From Lonicera japonica (lineage: Eukaryota; Streptophyta; Magnoliopsida; Dipsacales; Caprifoliaceae), in assembly GCA_021464415.1 (NCBI GenBank), contig CM038467.1, forward strand, positions 67,709,159 through 67,773,158: DNA of 64,000 nt. Reading direction: 5' to 3'. The notes under the pieces were generated by a model. That model was not told the origin of the DNA. It saw only the letters and a program-made list of their open reading frames with translations, and did no database searches. Of this stretch, positions 49,551 to 62,278 are shown one piece after another. Within the stretch, counting starts at the first letter, position 1. Each line of letters starts with the position of its first letter. The translations under genes and the position numbers were made by a program.

Positions 49551-50300
49551 TAATAGTAGATTTGTAATTGTACGAAAAAAATTGTAATTGTTTTAAGAAA
49601 ATAGCTTCGTAAAAATCATCACTTTGTATAAAAAAAAAATATTATCTTTTTGATAAAATCAATGGTTCATAAATATTTACAAAATTACATGAGGGTTATT
49701 TGATCCTCAGATGTGGATTTAAAATAATATATTTATTATTTGACCTCACATTATTCCTCCACCTATCTCACATATATTGTGGATGACAACCAATTACATA
49801 AAATAAGTGGGGAGTGGACCACATGTGCAACATGCTATATAATTTTATTTACTTTTTTTTTTTTTGTTAAATTAGGAGTATTATTTGGGCCATTTAGGAT
49901 CAATATATTCTTGAATTTGCAAACTTTTAGAATTCAGTCTCAGTTAGAATATGCTTCTGGTGTGAACTCAGTTTTTAAAAATATTGTGCGGAAAATACTA
50001 AAAATGTGCGGGAGATACTGTTTCGATGCATGTGAGGCCGGGATACACTTTAAAAGTTAGAATATATCTAGGGATCGCATCATTTAAAAAAGGATAGTGA
50101 AGGAGTCTTTGTTTACTGAAGGAGTCTTTGTTTATTGAATTAAAATTTATTTCAAACTTAAAAGCCAGTGGTGTGAACTGAAAAGAACAATGCTCAATTT
50201 TATACGAAACAAGTTGACAGATGCACTGCAGTGGTTCCCCACATGTAAACAAGCATGTTATACAATTTATTTATTTATTGTTTTAATAATTTATTTATTT
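49551..50300 (+). repeat. Tandem duplication, copy A1
   Basis: Near-identical to A2 (50305-51520) over long blocks, for example ATTTGGGCCATTTAGGATCA, ATGCTTCTGGTGTGAACT and GCACTGCAGTGGTTCCCCAC. Contains no gene. Confidence 0.85.
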
Positions 50301-50304
50301 ATTT

Positions 50305-51520
50305 ATAGTAGTTGTAGTTTTGCAATTATACGAAAAAAATTTGTACTACCTTCGTCCTAATTTAATTGTCTAACTTTAAAAAATTAAATATTAAAGAGAC
50401 ATAATGATTACTCTAAGAGAAAATGCTTATTTACAAAAATGGCCTTTACTTTTCTCCTAATAAAAAAAATAGCGGGACCCACAATAAATAAAGTAGTGAT
50501 AGCTTGAAGGGTAATATTGGAAATGATAAAAAGTGCTTTAATGAATAACTTGCCAAATATAGAAAGTGGACAACTATTTTGGGACATCAAAAAATGGAAT
50601 ACTGGACAATTAAATTAAGACGGAGGGAGTAATTATTTTTAAAAAATAGTTTGGTAAAAATCATCACTATTTAAAAAAAATTAATAATTAATTTTACCTT
50701 TTGATCCTCAGATGTGATTTAAAATAACATATTTATTATTTGACCTTATTTTATTCCTCCATCTATCTCACATATATTCTGGATAACAACGAATTATATA
50801 AAATAAGTGGGGAATGGACCACATGTGCAACATGCAATATAATTTTATTTACTTTATTTTTTTGGTTAAATTAGGAGTATTATTTGGGCCATTTAGGATC
50901 AATATATTCTTGAAATTTGAAAACTTTTATAGAATTCAGTCTCAGTTAGAATATGCTTCTGGTGTGAACTTAGTTTTTAAAAATATTGTGCGGAAAATAC
51001 TAAAAATGTGCGGGAGATACTATTACAATGCATGTGAGGCCGGGATACTTAGGCTATGTAGGATATACTTTAAAAGTTAGGTATATATCTAGAGATCGCA
51101 TCCTTTAAAAAAAGAGAGTAGACTGTGTTATAAAAAAATATATAAATTCGAGAACTAGATCATAATTATTTTCAGTTTATTTTAACTTATTAATACTTAT
51201 CTAAAAATATAATTTCTAATTCAATCTATAGTTAACACTACAACTTTTTTTCCATTACAAATTTGGTACAATTAATTTTTTTTGGAGAAAAAAGTAAGAC
51301 TAATATGAATCATACTATAAAATAATAAAATAAAACAATGTTTACTGAGGGAGTCTTTGTTTATTGAATTAAAATTTATTTCAAACTTAACAGCCAGTGG
51401 TGTGAACTGAAAAGAACAATGCTCAATTTTATACGAAACAAGTTGACAGATGCACTGCAGTGGTTCCCCACATGTAAACATGCATGTTATACAATTTATT
51501 AATTTACTTTTTTAATAATT
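50305..51520 (+). repeat. Tandem duplication, copy A2
   Basis: Second copy of A1. It is longer because it carries the MITE at 50346-50629 and about 240 extra bases at 51100-51340, which themselves resemble 51765-51985. Confidence 0.85.
50346..50629. mobile_element. Stowaway-type MITE
   Basis: Ends are CTACCTTCGTCCTAATTTAA and, inverted, CTCCCTCCGTCTTAATTTAA, the classic Stowaway (Tc1/Mariner) terminus. TA is present on both sides (50344-50345 and 50630-50631). The matching site in copy A1 is uninterrupted. Confidence 0.9.
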
Positions 51521-52200
51521 TTTTTTTATTAAATTAGGGAATCTCTAGCCTCATAAAATTTTAGATATTATACAAAATTCAACTTGCTAGAGTTTTATTA
51601 AAAGTATAATTGAACATGAAAAGCCCAGATTTCGTGGCGTACAAAGAAAGCCAAAAAAATAAATCAAGTTGAGAAAATTATGATTTTTATAGAAGACTAC
51701 ATTCAAAACTCACAAAGCAAAAAATCAAATACATAAGCTTAGAGTATATACAAAATTAAGATTGACTCTGTTAAATTATGAGTTTTATTTTAACTTTAAT
51801 TAGTGTTTATTAGAAAGTATAATCTTTTTTTAATTTAATAAATCGTCAATAGAGTATTATATCTTACTCTTCATTTGCAAAATTAAATTTGTTACATTAA
51901 TTTTATTCCGAGAAAAAAATAGGACAACTACTAATTTAAATCATGCTAAAAAAAAGTAAAAATAAACTTTTTATTTTTTTATTAGCAACAATAATTTCAT
52001 AACAAATTTTTTTTTTCACATAACAGTCAATCTACAACCAATACCATAAGGGTGGAATAACAACCACTACAATAAACAAGGATCAACAGGGTTCGACATC
52101 TATATTCATTTCAATTGAATCTAAAACTTCCCTATTGCGAGTACAAAGAGAACACTAATTGTCTTATAGTGATCAGCAAGAGTAAAACTAAGTTTTTAAG
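51520..52200. other. Non-coding
   Basis: AT-rich. Includes 51765-51985, a diverged copy of 51150-51340. No gene. Confidence 0.5.
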
Positions 52201-52562
52201 GGGTAATTTAGCAAAAATGACCCCTAAAGTTTGATTCGAATCATTCTCTCGTCTCTAAAGTCAATTTTTGGTTGAAGCGTCTTTAAAGTTTCTAATTTTC
52301 CCTCACTTGTCTAAAATTGGATGCCTCGTTGAAAAGATGGATGGAAAAAACGAGTGATTGTCACAAACCACCCTTTTAAGGTACATTTTTGGATATTTCA
52401 ACTGAAATTAGAAACATTAAAGATACTTCAATTGGAATTTGAAATTTTAAGGATGCTGCAACCAAAATTAGAAACTTTAAGGATGTTTCATCCAAAAAAT
52501 GAATTTTAGGGACAAGTAAGAGATTTGGGTCAAATTTTAAAAGTTATTTTTGCTAATTACCC
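52201..52562. mobile_element. Mutator-type MITE with 9-bp target duplication
   Basis: The left end GGGTAATTTAGCAAAAATGA and the inverse of the right end GGGTAATTAGCAAAAATAAC match well, with similarity extending about 45 bases. Flanks GTTTTTAAG (52192-52200) and CTTTTTAAG (52563-52571) agree at 8 of 9 positions, the target size of Mutator-like elements. The interior has GGATG(C/T)T…AAATTAGAAAC blocks repeated four times. Confidence 0.8.
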
Positions 52563-52829
52563 CTTTTTAAGTGAGAGTATTTGTTTATTTACATCAAAAT
52601 TATTTCTCCAATGATCAATTTTATATGAACCAAGTTGATAGATGCATGCGTGGTTCCCCAAAAGGTTCATTGGATACATTTGACCATGTGTTTATCTTTT
52701 CCATGTGATATTTTTATATTAAAGATTTCTTTAATTTAATTTCTTGATTTTAAGACAATTTTACAGAAGGATGTGTAAATTCAAAATTATAATAATTCTT
52801 TATATTTGCCTATAGTTGATGACAAAAAG

Positions 52830-53210
52830 CTTGTTTATTTGTGTCCTTGATTTAAAAAATAGAAATCATTGAACATCAAATTACACCTATATATTTCAAT
52901 TTCATGCACCCAAATCACTCTCATACAATTTGGCAACCTTTTATTCAAATTTCAGACTAACAATTAGTAACATCCAAAACATAAACAAACAATTCTATAT
53001 ATATAATCGGTCCTTATGTATTCAACACAAAATTATGCCACACGTTAGATAATACGTTGAGACTATAAATTTAACATTAAGAATATGTTCAATAGCGCAC
53101 GGGTTGGAAAACAATGAGAAAAAAAAATTATTTTATTTGAGAAATTAAAAAATAAGTTAATACATGTGCTAGATGCTATCCATCACATATATGCTCATTT
53201 TTATGAGTAT
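52830..53210 (+). repeat. Dispersed repeat D, copy 1
   Basis: Collinear with 56635-56990 and 63630-64000. Shared blocks are ACCCAAATCACTCTCA, TTTATTCAAATTTCAGAC and CACGTTAGATAATA. Confidence 0.75.
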
Positions 53211-53340
53211 ATATTTTACATCTTTCTTTATTTTTTGTAGAAATTTTTTCTTTTTCACCACCTAAAGAAATATTTTCTATGAAAAAAAGTCTGAAAGTAA
53301 TAATTAATTTTATCACGTCTTAACTTATTTTTTAACTTCT

Positions 53341-53466
53341 TATATAAATCATTTATTTTACTTACTATTTTATTGTTCTAACTATATAAATCAATTATTT
53401 TACTACTATTTCTATTGTTCTAACTATATAAATCAATTATTTTACTTACTATCTTTTATTGTTCTA
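53341..53466 (+). repeat. 42-bp tandem repeat, three copies
   Basis: TATATAAATCAATTATTTTA starts at 53341, 53383 and 53425, with TATTGTTCTAAC at each unit end. Confidence 0.8.
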
Positions 53467-53469
53467 ACG

Positions 53470-54390
53470 AACAGAAAAAAAATCAAAAAGTAATATGTAA
53501 AGATCCTTGGACTACTCATGTGAGCCCAAATTAAACATTAGAGGAACAAAATTAGATGCAAGTCCAAGGCACTAGCTCCAAATGTGTGTCATTTAAAAAA
53601 TATGATCAAATGCCAATTAATCAAAATTGAATATTTAATTATTGGGGCGGCAAAGACTATATTATCTCTTTTTTTAAAAAAAAATTAATAAATATTGAAA
53701 TGATACAATGTGTGTTGTCCCCGGGGCTGGGACCATGTAAGCGAAAAGGGTGCAAGTGTCCCCACTTCTTTCAGATTTTTTATCATATATGGAGTATTTT
53801 TTAACAATATACATATATATATATATAATGGACTTATGTGTTGAAACTTATGGTAAAGGGTAATTAAGTGTAAGGGCACAAAATTACATGTACAAGGACC
53901 TATGTGTGGAACTTAAAATTTAATTTCAACATATCTACACTGAAAAATAAATCCAGTGCAAAATATAATCTCACGCGGCTAGCCGGGTGTGGGCACACAC
54001 AAGTCGTATAGAATCATGATTTGCATCCCTTGTGGGCGCGAGAGAGCCTTATTTTTCTTAAATGCTTAACAAGTTCATAAAAGTTGTTCCCTTATAAACC
54101 AAATAATTTTTTCACAAAGTTCCCATGTGAGACTTACCCATTTTCATTCAATTTTTTATCTCAAGTAGCTCATTTTGGGTGACAGTTTATCATTTCCCTC
54201 ATAACCATTTTGAGGAAACAAATATATGATTTCGATATCCTCACTGAGGAGAACATGAATCTATAATAATTTTTTATAATTGAGTGTGAGGTCCCACTGA
54301 AAATTTCTCTCAAAATAGATCGAAAATTGAATTTTTACCCATCTTTTCAACACTGCCGAAATAACTCCTTTTTAGATCTATATTTTAATA
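53470..54390. other. Non-coding
   Basis: No gene or bounded element recognised. Confidence 0.4.
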
Positions 54391-54394
54391 TCAG

Positions 54395-54640
54395 GTATGA
54401 TTTTATTACTTGCATAATATTAGTTGTATTTCTTGATTAATTGCATAATATTATCAATGATATTATGTTTGCCTTATATTATTGTAATTTTTCGTAATTG
54501 TTCACATTCGCTACTTGAATTGTATGAAGTATTATTGTTAATGCTATTATGTTTACGTTCAAATTTTATATCTTTAAATATATTTTTGTATGTTTTGAAT
54601 TTTACTCCCTTAGCTAGATTCTTAACTCCGCCACAAATTA
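54395..54640 (+). repeat. Copy of the 21340-21710 repeat
   Basis: GCATAATATTAGTTGTATTT, CTTGATTAATTGCATAATAT and a shared tail (TTTTGTATGTTTTGAATTTT) match the element in TNL1 intron 1. Confidence 0.6.
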
Positions 54641-55810
54641 TCCTACTACATTAATGCTTTGAGTAACACACATTATATCACCTAAATTATTGTATACACT
54701 TTTACTATGCATATTTTTTAAAATTAATAAATTAAATACCTACTTTTTTTTATTTTTTGTCTTATCCAATACTGAAGTCCGAAATTTAAATTAATTAATA
54801 GTTAAATAAATATAAATAATAAAATATGTCAGCCACTTTACTATGTGCCACTTGCAACCAATCACGCTTCCGCAATCGTTGGAATCTTTTTTCTACTTTT
54901 GTTAGCAAAAACTGATCGGGCAATGAATTCGATCCGGTCATGTTTGTGGCAATTTATCATTTTACATTTAAATGATTGGTTTATTTAATGGTTAAAAAAA
55001 TTATATTTAAACTTGATTTATCACTTTAATAATTTATCTAACACAATTTGTTATTACTTGTTAAATAAAATTTTTTATATATATAATATGCCTATATATG
55101 TGGCATTATTCATCTGTTTATCAATGATATATCTACACCGTTAGATATCTATAGTAAAAGGAGTCAATTAGAAACAATCCGGCCAACTCAATAGATGTTT
55201 GTTTTCTTTTAGAAAACCTAATTCATGAATTCTTTTATACTATAAAAGTATTTAAAAAAGAATACTTATATTATGGTTAGGTCAGAACAGGTCAATATAT
55301 GGGTTAATCTAAAAAAAAATTTACAAATATGAAACCAATATTATAGTTCTCCTAATTATTCCAAAACCAATGAGCTTTACCTCATTAATCCCTTGGGCCT
55401 CTTTGCTAAATATGGGAAGTTCAGGGGGCGTGAGGTGATGTTTGCAGAAGTATAGGGGTGGGATGTGTAATTTGGGGAGCAGACCGTTCTGCAGTGCAGG
55501 AGGGCTGTATGTGCAACATAATGCAAAAGTTTAGGGGCGAAGTATGTATTTATAGATTAGTTATCAATCTGAAAGATAAAAATACATTATTTATTTATGA
55601 CGGTTCTATTTTGTTATTCGGTATGTTTGTTTTTTGTTATATGGTCTTTATCTGTGGCTTCCTTCTTTTTTCTAATTTTTATTTACGGCTCTCAATCATC
55701 AAATTACTCCAATCTCCAGAATTTGTTAGGAGATAATCTCATGAATAATGCCTTTGTTACATATATTAAGAAAAATGTTTTTAAAACTATTGACAATTAA
55801 TGAAGATATG
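54641..55810. other. Non-coding
   Basis: AT-rich with one GC-richer patch (55420-55520). No recognisable protein. Confidence 0.4.
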
Positions 55811-55813
55811 ATT

Positions 55814-56364
55814 TAGTGTTTTCAAAATATGAGCTCTCGAATGGGAATACGTTACTGTAATTAAATACTTTGATTTTTGACGTATATGATGTTAAATATT
55901 TTAATATAATATTTTGATTTTGGCTTTATTACAGTGTATGTAAAAATTCTTAAAAACCTATAAAATTTGGCCCCTCCTGAATAAAATTCGTGGCTTCGCC
56001 ATTACTCTTAGGGGAAAGTGATACAAGTATGGTAAAGCGAATACAGAGCGAAAACAAGTCTTCAAAGAAGAGCTCAAGGGCGTCATGACTTAGTGTTTTC
56101 AAAACATGAACTCTCGAATGGGAATATTATAACTAAATACTTTGATTTTTGACGTATATGATGTTAAATATTTTAATATAATATTTTGATTTTGGCTTTA
56201 TTACAGTGTATGTAAACAATTCTTAAAAACCTATTAATTTTGGCCCATCCTGAATAAAATTCCTACATTTGCCATTGCCCTTGGGGGAAAGTGATACAAG
56301 TATGGTAAAGCGAATACAAAGCGAAAACAAGTCTTCGAAAAAGAGTTCAAGAGCGTCATGATGT
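55814..56364 (+). repeat. 277-bp tandem duplication
   Basis: The unit starting TAGTGTTTTCAAAA occurs at 55814 and 56091. Shared interior: GACGTATATGATGTTAAATA and AAGTGATACAAGTATGGTAA. A truncated third unit (AATCTTCGAAGAAAAGCTCG) follows at about 56365-56430. Confidence 0.85.
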
Positions 56365-56634
56365 TAATTGAGCATGACAAAATCAAAGCGATAGCAAATC
56401 TTCGAAGAAAAGCTCGAGGGCGGCGGTGATGCAGGCTCAAACTTGGTTGTGGCAATTTCAAATCCCTTTAAGTATAGTTTGATTGAAGAGGGTTACCCTG
56501 TATCCCATTATGATTTCTTAATAGTTATTCCAAAAATAAATTTTGGTTTACTTTATTTTTTAATGCTAAAATATTTTCATATTTTAGTATTACTAACTAA
56601 TTCACGAAAATATTTTTTCGAGAGCTGTTGATGA

Positions 56635-56990
56635 GAAAGAACCCAAATCACTCTCACACAATTTGGCCACATTTTATTCAAATTTCAGACTTAACAATCA
56701 ATAATATCCAAAACATACGCAAACAATTCTATATATGAAATCAAAATTACGCCAAAATTACGCCACACGTTAGATAATATAGAGACTATAAATCTAATAT
56801 TAAGAGTCCAATTGACACATAAAGAGTGAAAAATTATAGGAAAAACATAATTAATTTGCGTGAGGTGTTAAAAAGTAAGTTGAAACATGTGATGAAATAC
56901 TATAAATATATTACCTGCTTATTTTTATATGTCATATATCCTTCTTTATTTTTTATAGATTTTTTTTATTCCTCGCACCTTAAAGAAGAT
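56635..56990 (+). repeat. Dispersed repeat D, copy 2
   Basis: Matches 52870-53210, slightly shortened, with a small internal duplication of AAAATTACGCC. Confidence 0.7.
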
Positions 56991-57573
56991 TTTTAATTGT
57001 TGACACCTGAGCATATACCATATATAGATGCATCCAGTAGTGAATCTAGAATTTTGAATTAGGTGAGGGAGGGGGCGCTAAAACAGAAGCACAACGTTAG
57101 TTAATCGAGAAGGACCTGTAATTATTGCGAATTATTTTGTCTGTATTTTTATACTCGTAAATCTCATTATATGCAAAAGTAGAGTTCATATTTATATGTT
57201 AAAATCCAAAAGATTATAAATTTTACTTATAAGAAAAAACTTGCAGGGGTCAAAAAGGTGACGAATATTTATACGTAACATAATAATAATATTACTACTC
57301 AAATTTTCTAAAACCTAGGGATTATTGAAAATGGTTGGTTCAAACCATTGATTCTACATCAAAAATTTGTAGAACTCAACAAAGATTCATAAGTAGGATA
57401 ATTTTAGCACATAGTAACAAGGCATTTTATAATAAAATAACACTGCGCGAACTAGCAGTGGGCCCAACCCATGTACTAGCAAGCAAAACAATTGGTGTCA
57501 GTATGCCCATGTGCTAGTAATTAACACAACAACGTGTGCCCGGCTCAAAAGATTAGGATGGCTCCCCACCCCG

Positions 57574-57579
57574 CCCCCC

Positions 57580-57610
<31 letters not shown>
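57574..57610 (+). repeat. C27-A10 homopolymer tract
   Basis: 27 consecutive C residues followed by 10 A. May be a sequencing or assembly weak point. Confidence 0.9.
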
Positions 57611-57611
<1 letters not shown>

Positions 57612-57840
57612 ACAGGATTTTAGATGTTTAAAAAATTAGCAAGTTTAAATCAAATTTTGACATTAATATTTAATAATTCATGAACCAAATTTTAGTATAA
57701 CTATCTGAACATGTATGATGGGGTGAATACAGGATTTTACATGTTTAAAAAATTAACAAGTTTAAATCAAATTCCGACGTCAATATTAAATAATTCACGA
57801 ACCAAATTTTAGTATAACTATCTAAACATGTATGATGGCG
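57611..57840 (+). repeat. 117-bp tandem duplication
   Basis: TACAGGATTTTA starts at 57611 and 57728. The copies share GAACCAAATTTTAGTATAAC and GAACATGTATGATGG-like ends. Confidence 0.85.
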
Positions 57841-58112
57841 GGCGCGGTCAAAAAGTAAAGTGAAAAAAACTGATTATTGGAATTTTTGGGTTGAATTGTG
57901 AATAGTGATAATTGTAAGCATTAATTATTTGATTCTTTTGTGGTTCATATAATTAGCTTACTTTTATATTGGTGCTTTATTAAACGGATAAATAAATAAC
58001 GAGAAGTACGGGGTTAAATCTTACTCTCTACTCTTTCAACAAAAAAGTTTTAGACTTCACGGTTAGTTGATGATAATTACATATCATATAATCATAGATA
58101 CAATATGTATTA

Positions 58113-59029
58113 GAGTATCTATTACAGTCTTATATAATTTTAGTTAGTTTGCGTAAAATTTGCATGTTTTATGAAAAAAAGAAAGTAGTCCCTAGCAATT
58201 TTTTAAGAAACTTTGACACTTAATATTTTGTGTAAAATATAAACTCAATTTACATATCTACATCATCTTTCTCTCTCCTTAATTTTTTTAAAAAACTTTA
58301 AAATGACACAACTAACAATCTAAAAATTAATTTTTAATATAATTTATATATTTGAAATCTACTAATCGAGACTTACAAAATAAGATCCATTGTGACTGTA
58401 AAATTATGTCTAAAAAAATTTCGTACAAAACTATTAAATATTACATATATGATACATTTTATTTGTGTGATTTTTATTGCTCCATTTAAATTTTACACAA
58501 GAGTACCATATATTGGACCATTGAAGATGCTTTTGAGCATCTCTAATGATAGTGTAAAAATTGACTTATAAATCATACGTGTCAATCCACTTTTACAGAA
58601 GACTTGAATACTAAAAAAAAAAAATGCTCCAATGGTACTTTTATAAAGTCTTGTGTAAATTTTAAGATAACTAATAAGATTCCAACACATGTTAACTATT
58701 AATTTAAGTAATTTATTATTATTTTTTGTTGAATTTTTTATAAATAATTCTTTAGTCACAATGGATCTTGATTTGTAGGTATGGATCAGCATATTTCAAA
58801 TATATAATTTTTATTAAAATCCATATTTTACATTTGGAGTTATTATATTTTTAAATTTTATTAAAAAACGAAGAGAGAGAAAAATGACGTGACATTGTAA
58901 AATGGAAGTGAATTTTATAAAACCATTTTATACAAACTTGTATTTTAAAAGACTGTTGGAGACAAAAAAATTTACAAGTTGTGTAAATTTTACACAAAAC
59001 AAAATTATGAAAAACTATTGGAGATGCTC
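58113..59029. mobile_element. Dimer of GAGCATCTCCAAT-family MITEs
   Basis: Outer ends are GAGTATCTATTACAG and, inverted, GAGCATCTCCAATAGT. The internal junction GATGCTTTTGAGCATC at about 58526-58541 joins two elements end to end. TA flanks both sides. The sister repeat at 60741-60770 has the uninterrupted site (TATGTATTAGTTAGAG), which confirms both borders. Confidence 0.8.
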
Positions 59030-59889
59030 TAGTTAGAGATGTATAATTATTATCTCTATTAGTTAGCGATTAACCACTATCCTACTTTAATGGCAAATAA
59101 GAGTTATAATTAACTAATTCAACTGTTAGATCAATGAATTATATGAAATTGACATAAAGTTATTCACGGGTGTAAACCTACAATATTTTAGACCACGTAT
59201 AACTTGAACATTCTCCTATTTGTATATATATTTTGGTTACTTTTATTATATATTGTTCAATGACTAAAAGTAGAAGAGGTGTTCGAATGCCTAGTCACAT
59301 TTCTTAACTCGGCCGCATATAGCTGAATTCGGTACAATAATAGGTATCGAGTGACCTAATGTAGTATGATATTTCAACAACATTCTATTTTTACAGAATT
59401 ATGTATTTCACATTTAGCAACTTATCGCCTACCGGAAAAAAAAATGACTACATATTTGGTCCCTTTTATATATTCAATCTTTAAATAATATACAACAAAT
59501 TAATAGAAATACACGTACAAAAAAATGGTGGAGGAATCGAGCAAAATAATAGAATGATCACTTTTTTCTTGCTTTATTTGGTTCATTTACTAAAACTCCA
59601 CTTTCTAGGTGAAAGGTAACTAGAGGCTGTTTTTTCAACAACTTTAGGGTCCAATTTTCCAATTAAAAACATAAAAAATATGTGAGCATGTGACAAAATG
59701 AGTATAAATCCATAGTTGGATTTGGTACAAATAAAATATAAAGATTTTAGAATTAAATAATGTTGTCACCATTATTGCAATCGCGATTAATTATTTGTTT
59801 TGTAAATTAACGACCTTATCACATCACTCTCCCATAATAAAGTAGCGTGCAGGTGATCACTTTATTCTAAAGCGCAAGCACATTTGTTG

Positions 59890-60840
59890 ACCCCCGAGAA
59901 TATAATACGGATGCATCGAGTAGCGGATATAGAATTTTGAATTGAGTGTGCGACAGGGACGTTAAAGACAAGCGTAAAATATGTTAATCGATAACGACTT
60001 GTAATTGTTGCTCGTTATTTTATCCGTATCTTTTATAATTATAAATTTTTTTTGTATATATGATTAGAGTGTGTATTTATATGTTTAAATCTAAAATATT
60101 ATAATTTTTACTTAGAAGAAAAAACTTGAAGGAGGTAGTAAGGCGTAGCATGTTTATACGTAATTAACTAAAAAATAATATTACTGCTCAAAATTTCAAA
60201 AATCTAGGGAATATTGAGAATGGTTGGCTCAAACCATTAATTTCATATCAGAAATTTGTAAAACTCAAACAATGGTTGACAAGTAAATAGTGTCACCACA
60301 TAGTAACGATAATCTTTAAGATAAATCTCCACGCTTGTGATCCAAATATGTTTAAATTGAGAATAATACCATTCCTATGTGTGGGGACCACTGGGTGCCA
60401 GTGAGCACAACTAGCATTAGATTAGTTTGGAGTAGTACATGTAAAATTATATAAAAACAAAATATAAAGATTTTGGAATAAGTAAGTTTTATTACTATTG
60501 TCACAATAAGAAAAAACTCATTGGAATTTTTGGGATGAGTTTTCAATTGTGATTATTGTAAGAATTAATTATTTAATTCTTTTATGGTTCATATAATTAG
60601 CTTATTTTAATATTTTGAGATTTATTAAATAGATAAATAAATAATGAGAAGTGGTTAAATCTTAGATTCTATGTACTCTTTAAAAAAAAGTTTTAGACTC
60701 TATGGCTAGTTGATGATAATTACTTATCATATAGTTATAGACACAATATGTATTAGTTAGAGATGTATAATCATTATTTCTATTAGTTAGAAATTAACCA
60801 TTATCCTACTTTAATGGTATGTAAGAGTTATAGAGGAAGA
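59890..60840 (+). repeat. Direct repeat E, copy 2
   Basis: Second copy of repeat E, without the MITE dimer and without the poly-C/117-bp region. It gives the empty-site reference. Confidence 0.75.
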
Positions 60841-62270
60841 GGGAACTATGTTGTCTCTTTGCCTACAATAATACGTAACATTCTATTAATTACATATCAA
60901 ATCTTACAATGCAACACATGCAAAATGATATAGTCCTGGAAATAAACATGTTCTTGATGACTCAAGTTCTGTTTCAAAGAAGCATTAAGTCTATCCATTA
61001 CTTTGCTCTATGAACTAAGGTTAGTGAATCACTCGCATTAATTTTATATGTGAAATCATGTTAGTACTAGATTCTATATGTTGAATTGTATAGATGCATG
61101 TTTGTTTACAGCAATTATGTTTATACTTTAATATTTATACTAAATTTATTCACATATGGTATCAAAATGATATTCGAAGACTCATATTATAACTTGGTGT
61201 GAACACGCATTTTTATGTAGTTCTAATGTGATATCTACCCAGAGAACAAATTTATTTTTTTCTTAAAATTTTTGCTTGATTGATTTTGATACTTTCAGTT
61301 ATACTTTATCGAATCGTCCTTTGAATAAAAACTAGAGAAATCTGATGAAGTAATATATATATATATATATATAAATATAACATTGGGTTACATAAATATG
61401 AAGTATAATCAAGTATAACAAATATTTTAATTATGCAATAATGAATATTAGCAAAAGAAAATAAGAAATAACTTCTTTAAGAGGTTATCATAATTTGTTG
61501 TACCATTGTTTGTCATAATTATAAGTTTATGAGTTTGATTTTTATAAATATAATGACGTTAACATGTGACGGTGTTTTCTGATGTAAGCTATTTTGTCTT
61601 ATATGGCATGAAAAGTTGATTCGTCTTTTAACATCACGGATTAATACTTTATACCTTAAAATTATATTTGGAATTATTTGCCTTTGTATTGTTAATATTT
61701 TGATTATGATTAATTTTATAATTACCAAAATAACCCAAGTATAAATTAATGAATATTAATAATATATTATTATTTATTTAATAGGTTACATTAGAACTAT
61801 TTTGATAGCTGCCAAAGTAGACTAACTAGCACGGTGGCTATTAAATTAAATAATTAACTAATTGACCAAAAATCATGAATATATATATATATATATGCAT
61901 ATAATTTGTTAAAAAAATATTGATGATATATTGCATTTATTTATTTATCTGAAAATTTTCTCTGAAGAGAATCAATTTTAATGAATACATATATATTATG
62001 GAGTTTAATTTATTATTTAATTAAGTAATTTTGTTTTATTCAAAGATAACGTACTTAGTTAAATTATTATTTTATTTATTTATGTTTTATATAAATACAC
62101 TAAAGCATCAAAATTAATATTTTATGGTTTTACGCAAAGGAAAACTATAGTCATACTCCATTTATATATAAATTATTGATATATGTGTATTGTTTGACTC
62201 AAAGCATTAATGTCTTGAATGTTATATTTTTTAATTTTATTTTTCATTTTCTTATAGAATTTGTTTATTG
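60841..62270. other. Non-coding, AT-rich
   Basis: TA microsatellites near 61352 and 61878. No gene recognised. Confidence 0.4.
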
Positions 62271-62278
62271 AAGTATAG

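Larger units (their letters stand above)
57005..59110 (+). repeat. Direct repeat E, copy 1 (interrupted)
   Basis: Pairs with 59890-60840. The shared order is GAATTTTGAATT, AAGAAAAAACTTG, AATGGTTGG(T/C)TCAAACCATT, GGTTCATATAATTAGCTTA, ACAATATGTATTAG. It is interrupted by the poly-C and 117-bp repeat region and by the MITE dimer at 58113-59029. Confidence 0.75.

Noticed and set aside
49740..51481. Two similar open frames as a duplicated gene
   Set aside because: They are similar only because the DNA is tandemly duplicated. The frames shift between copies and match no protein family.
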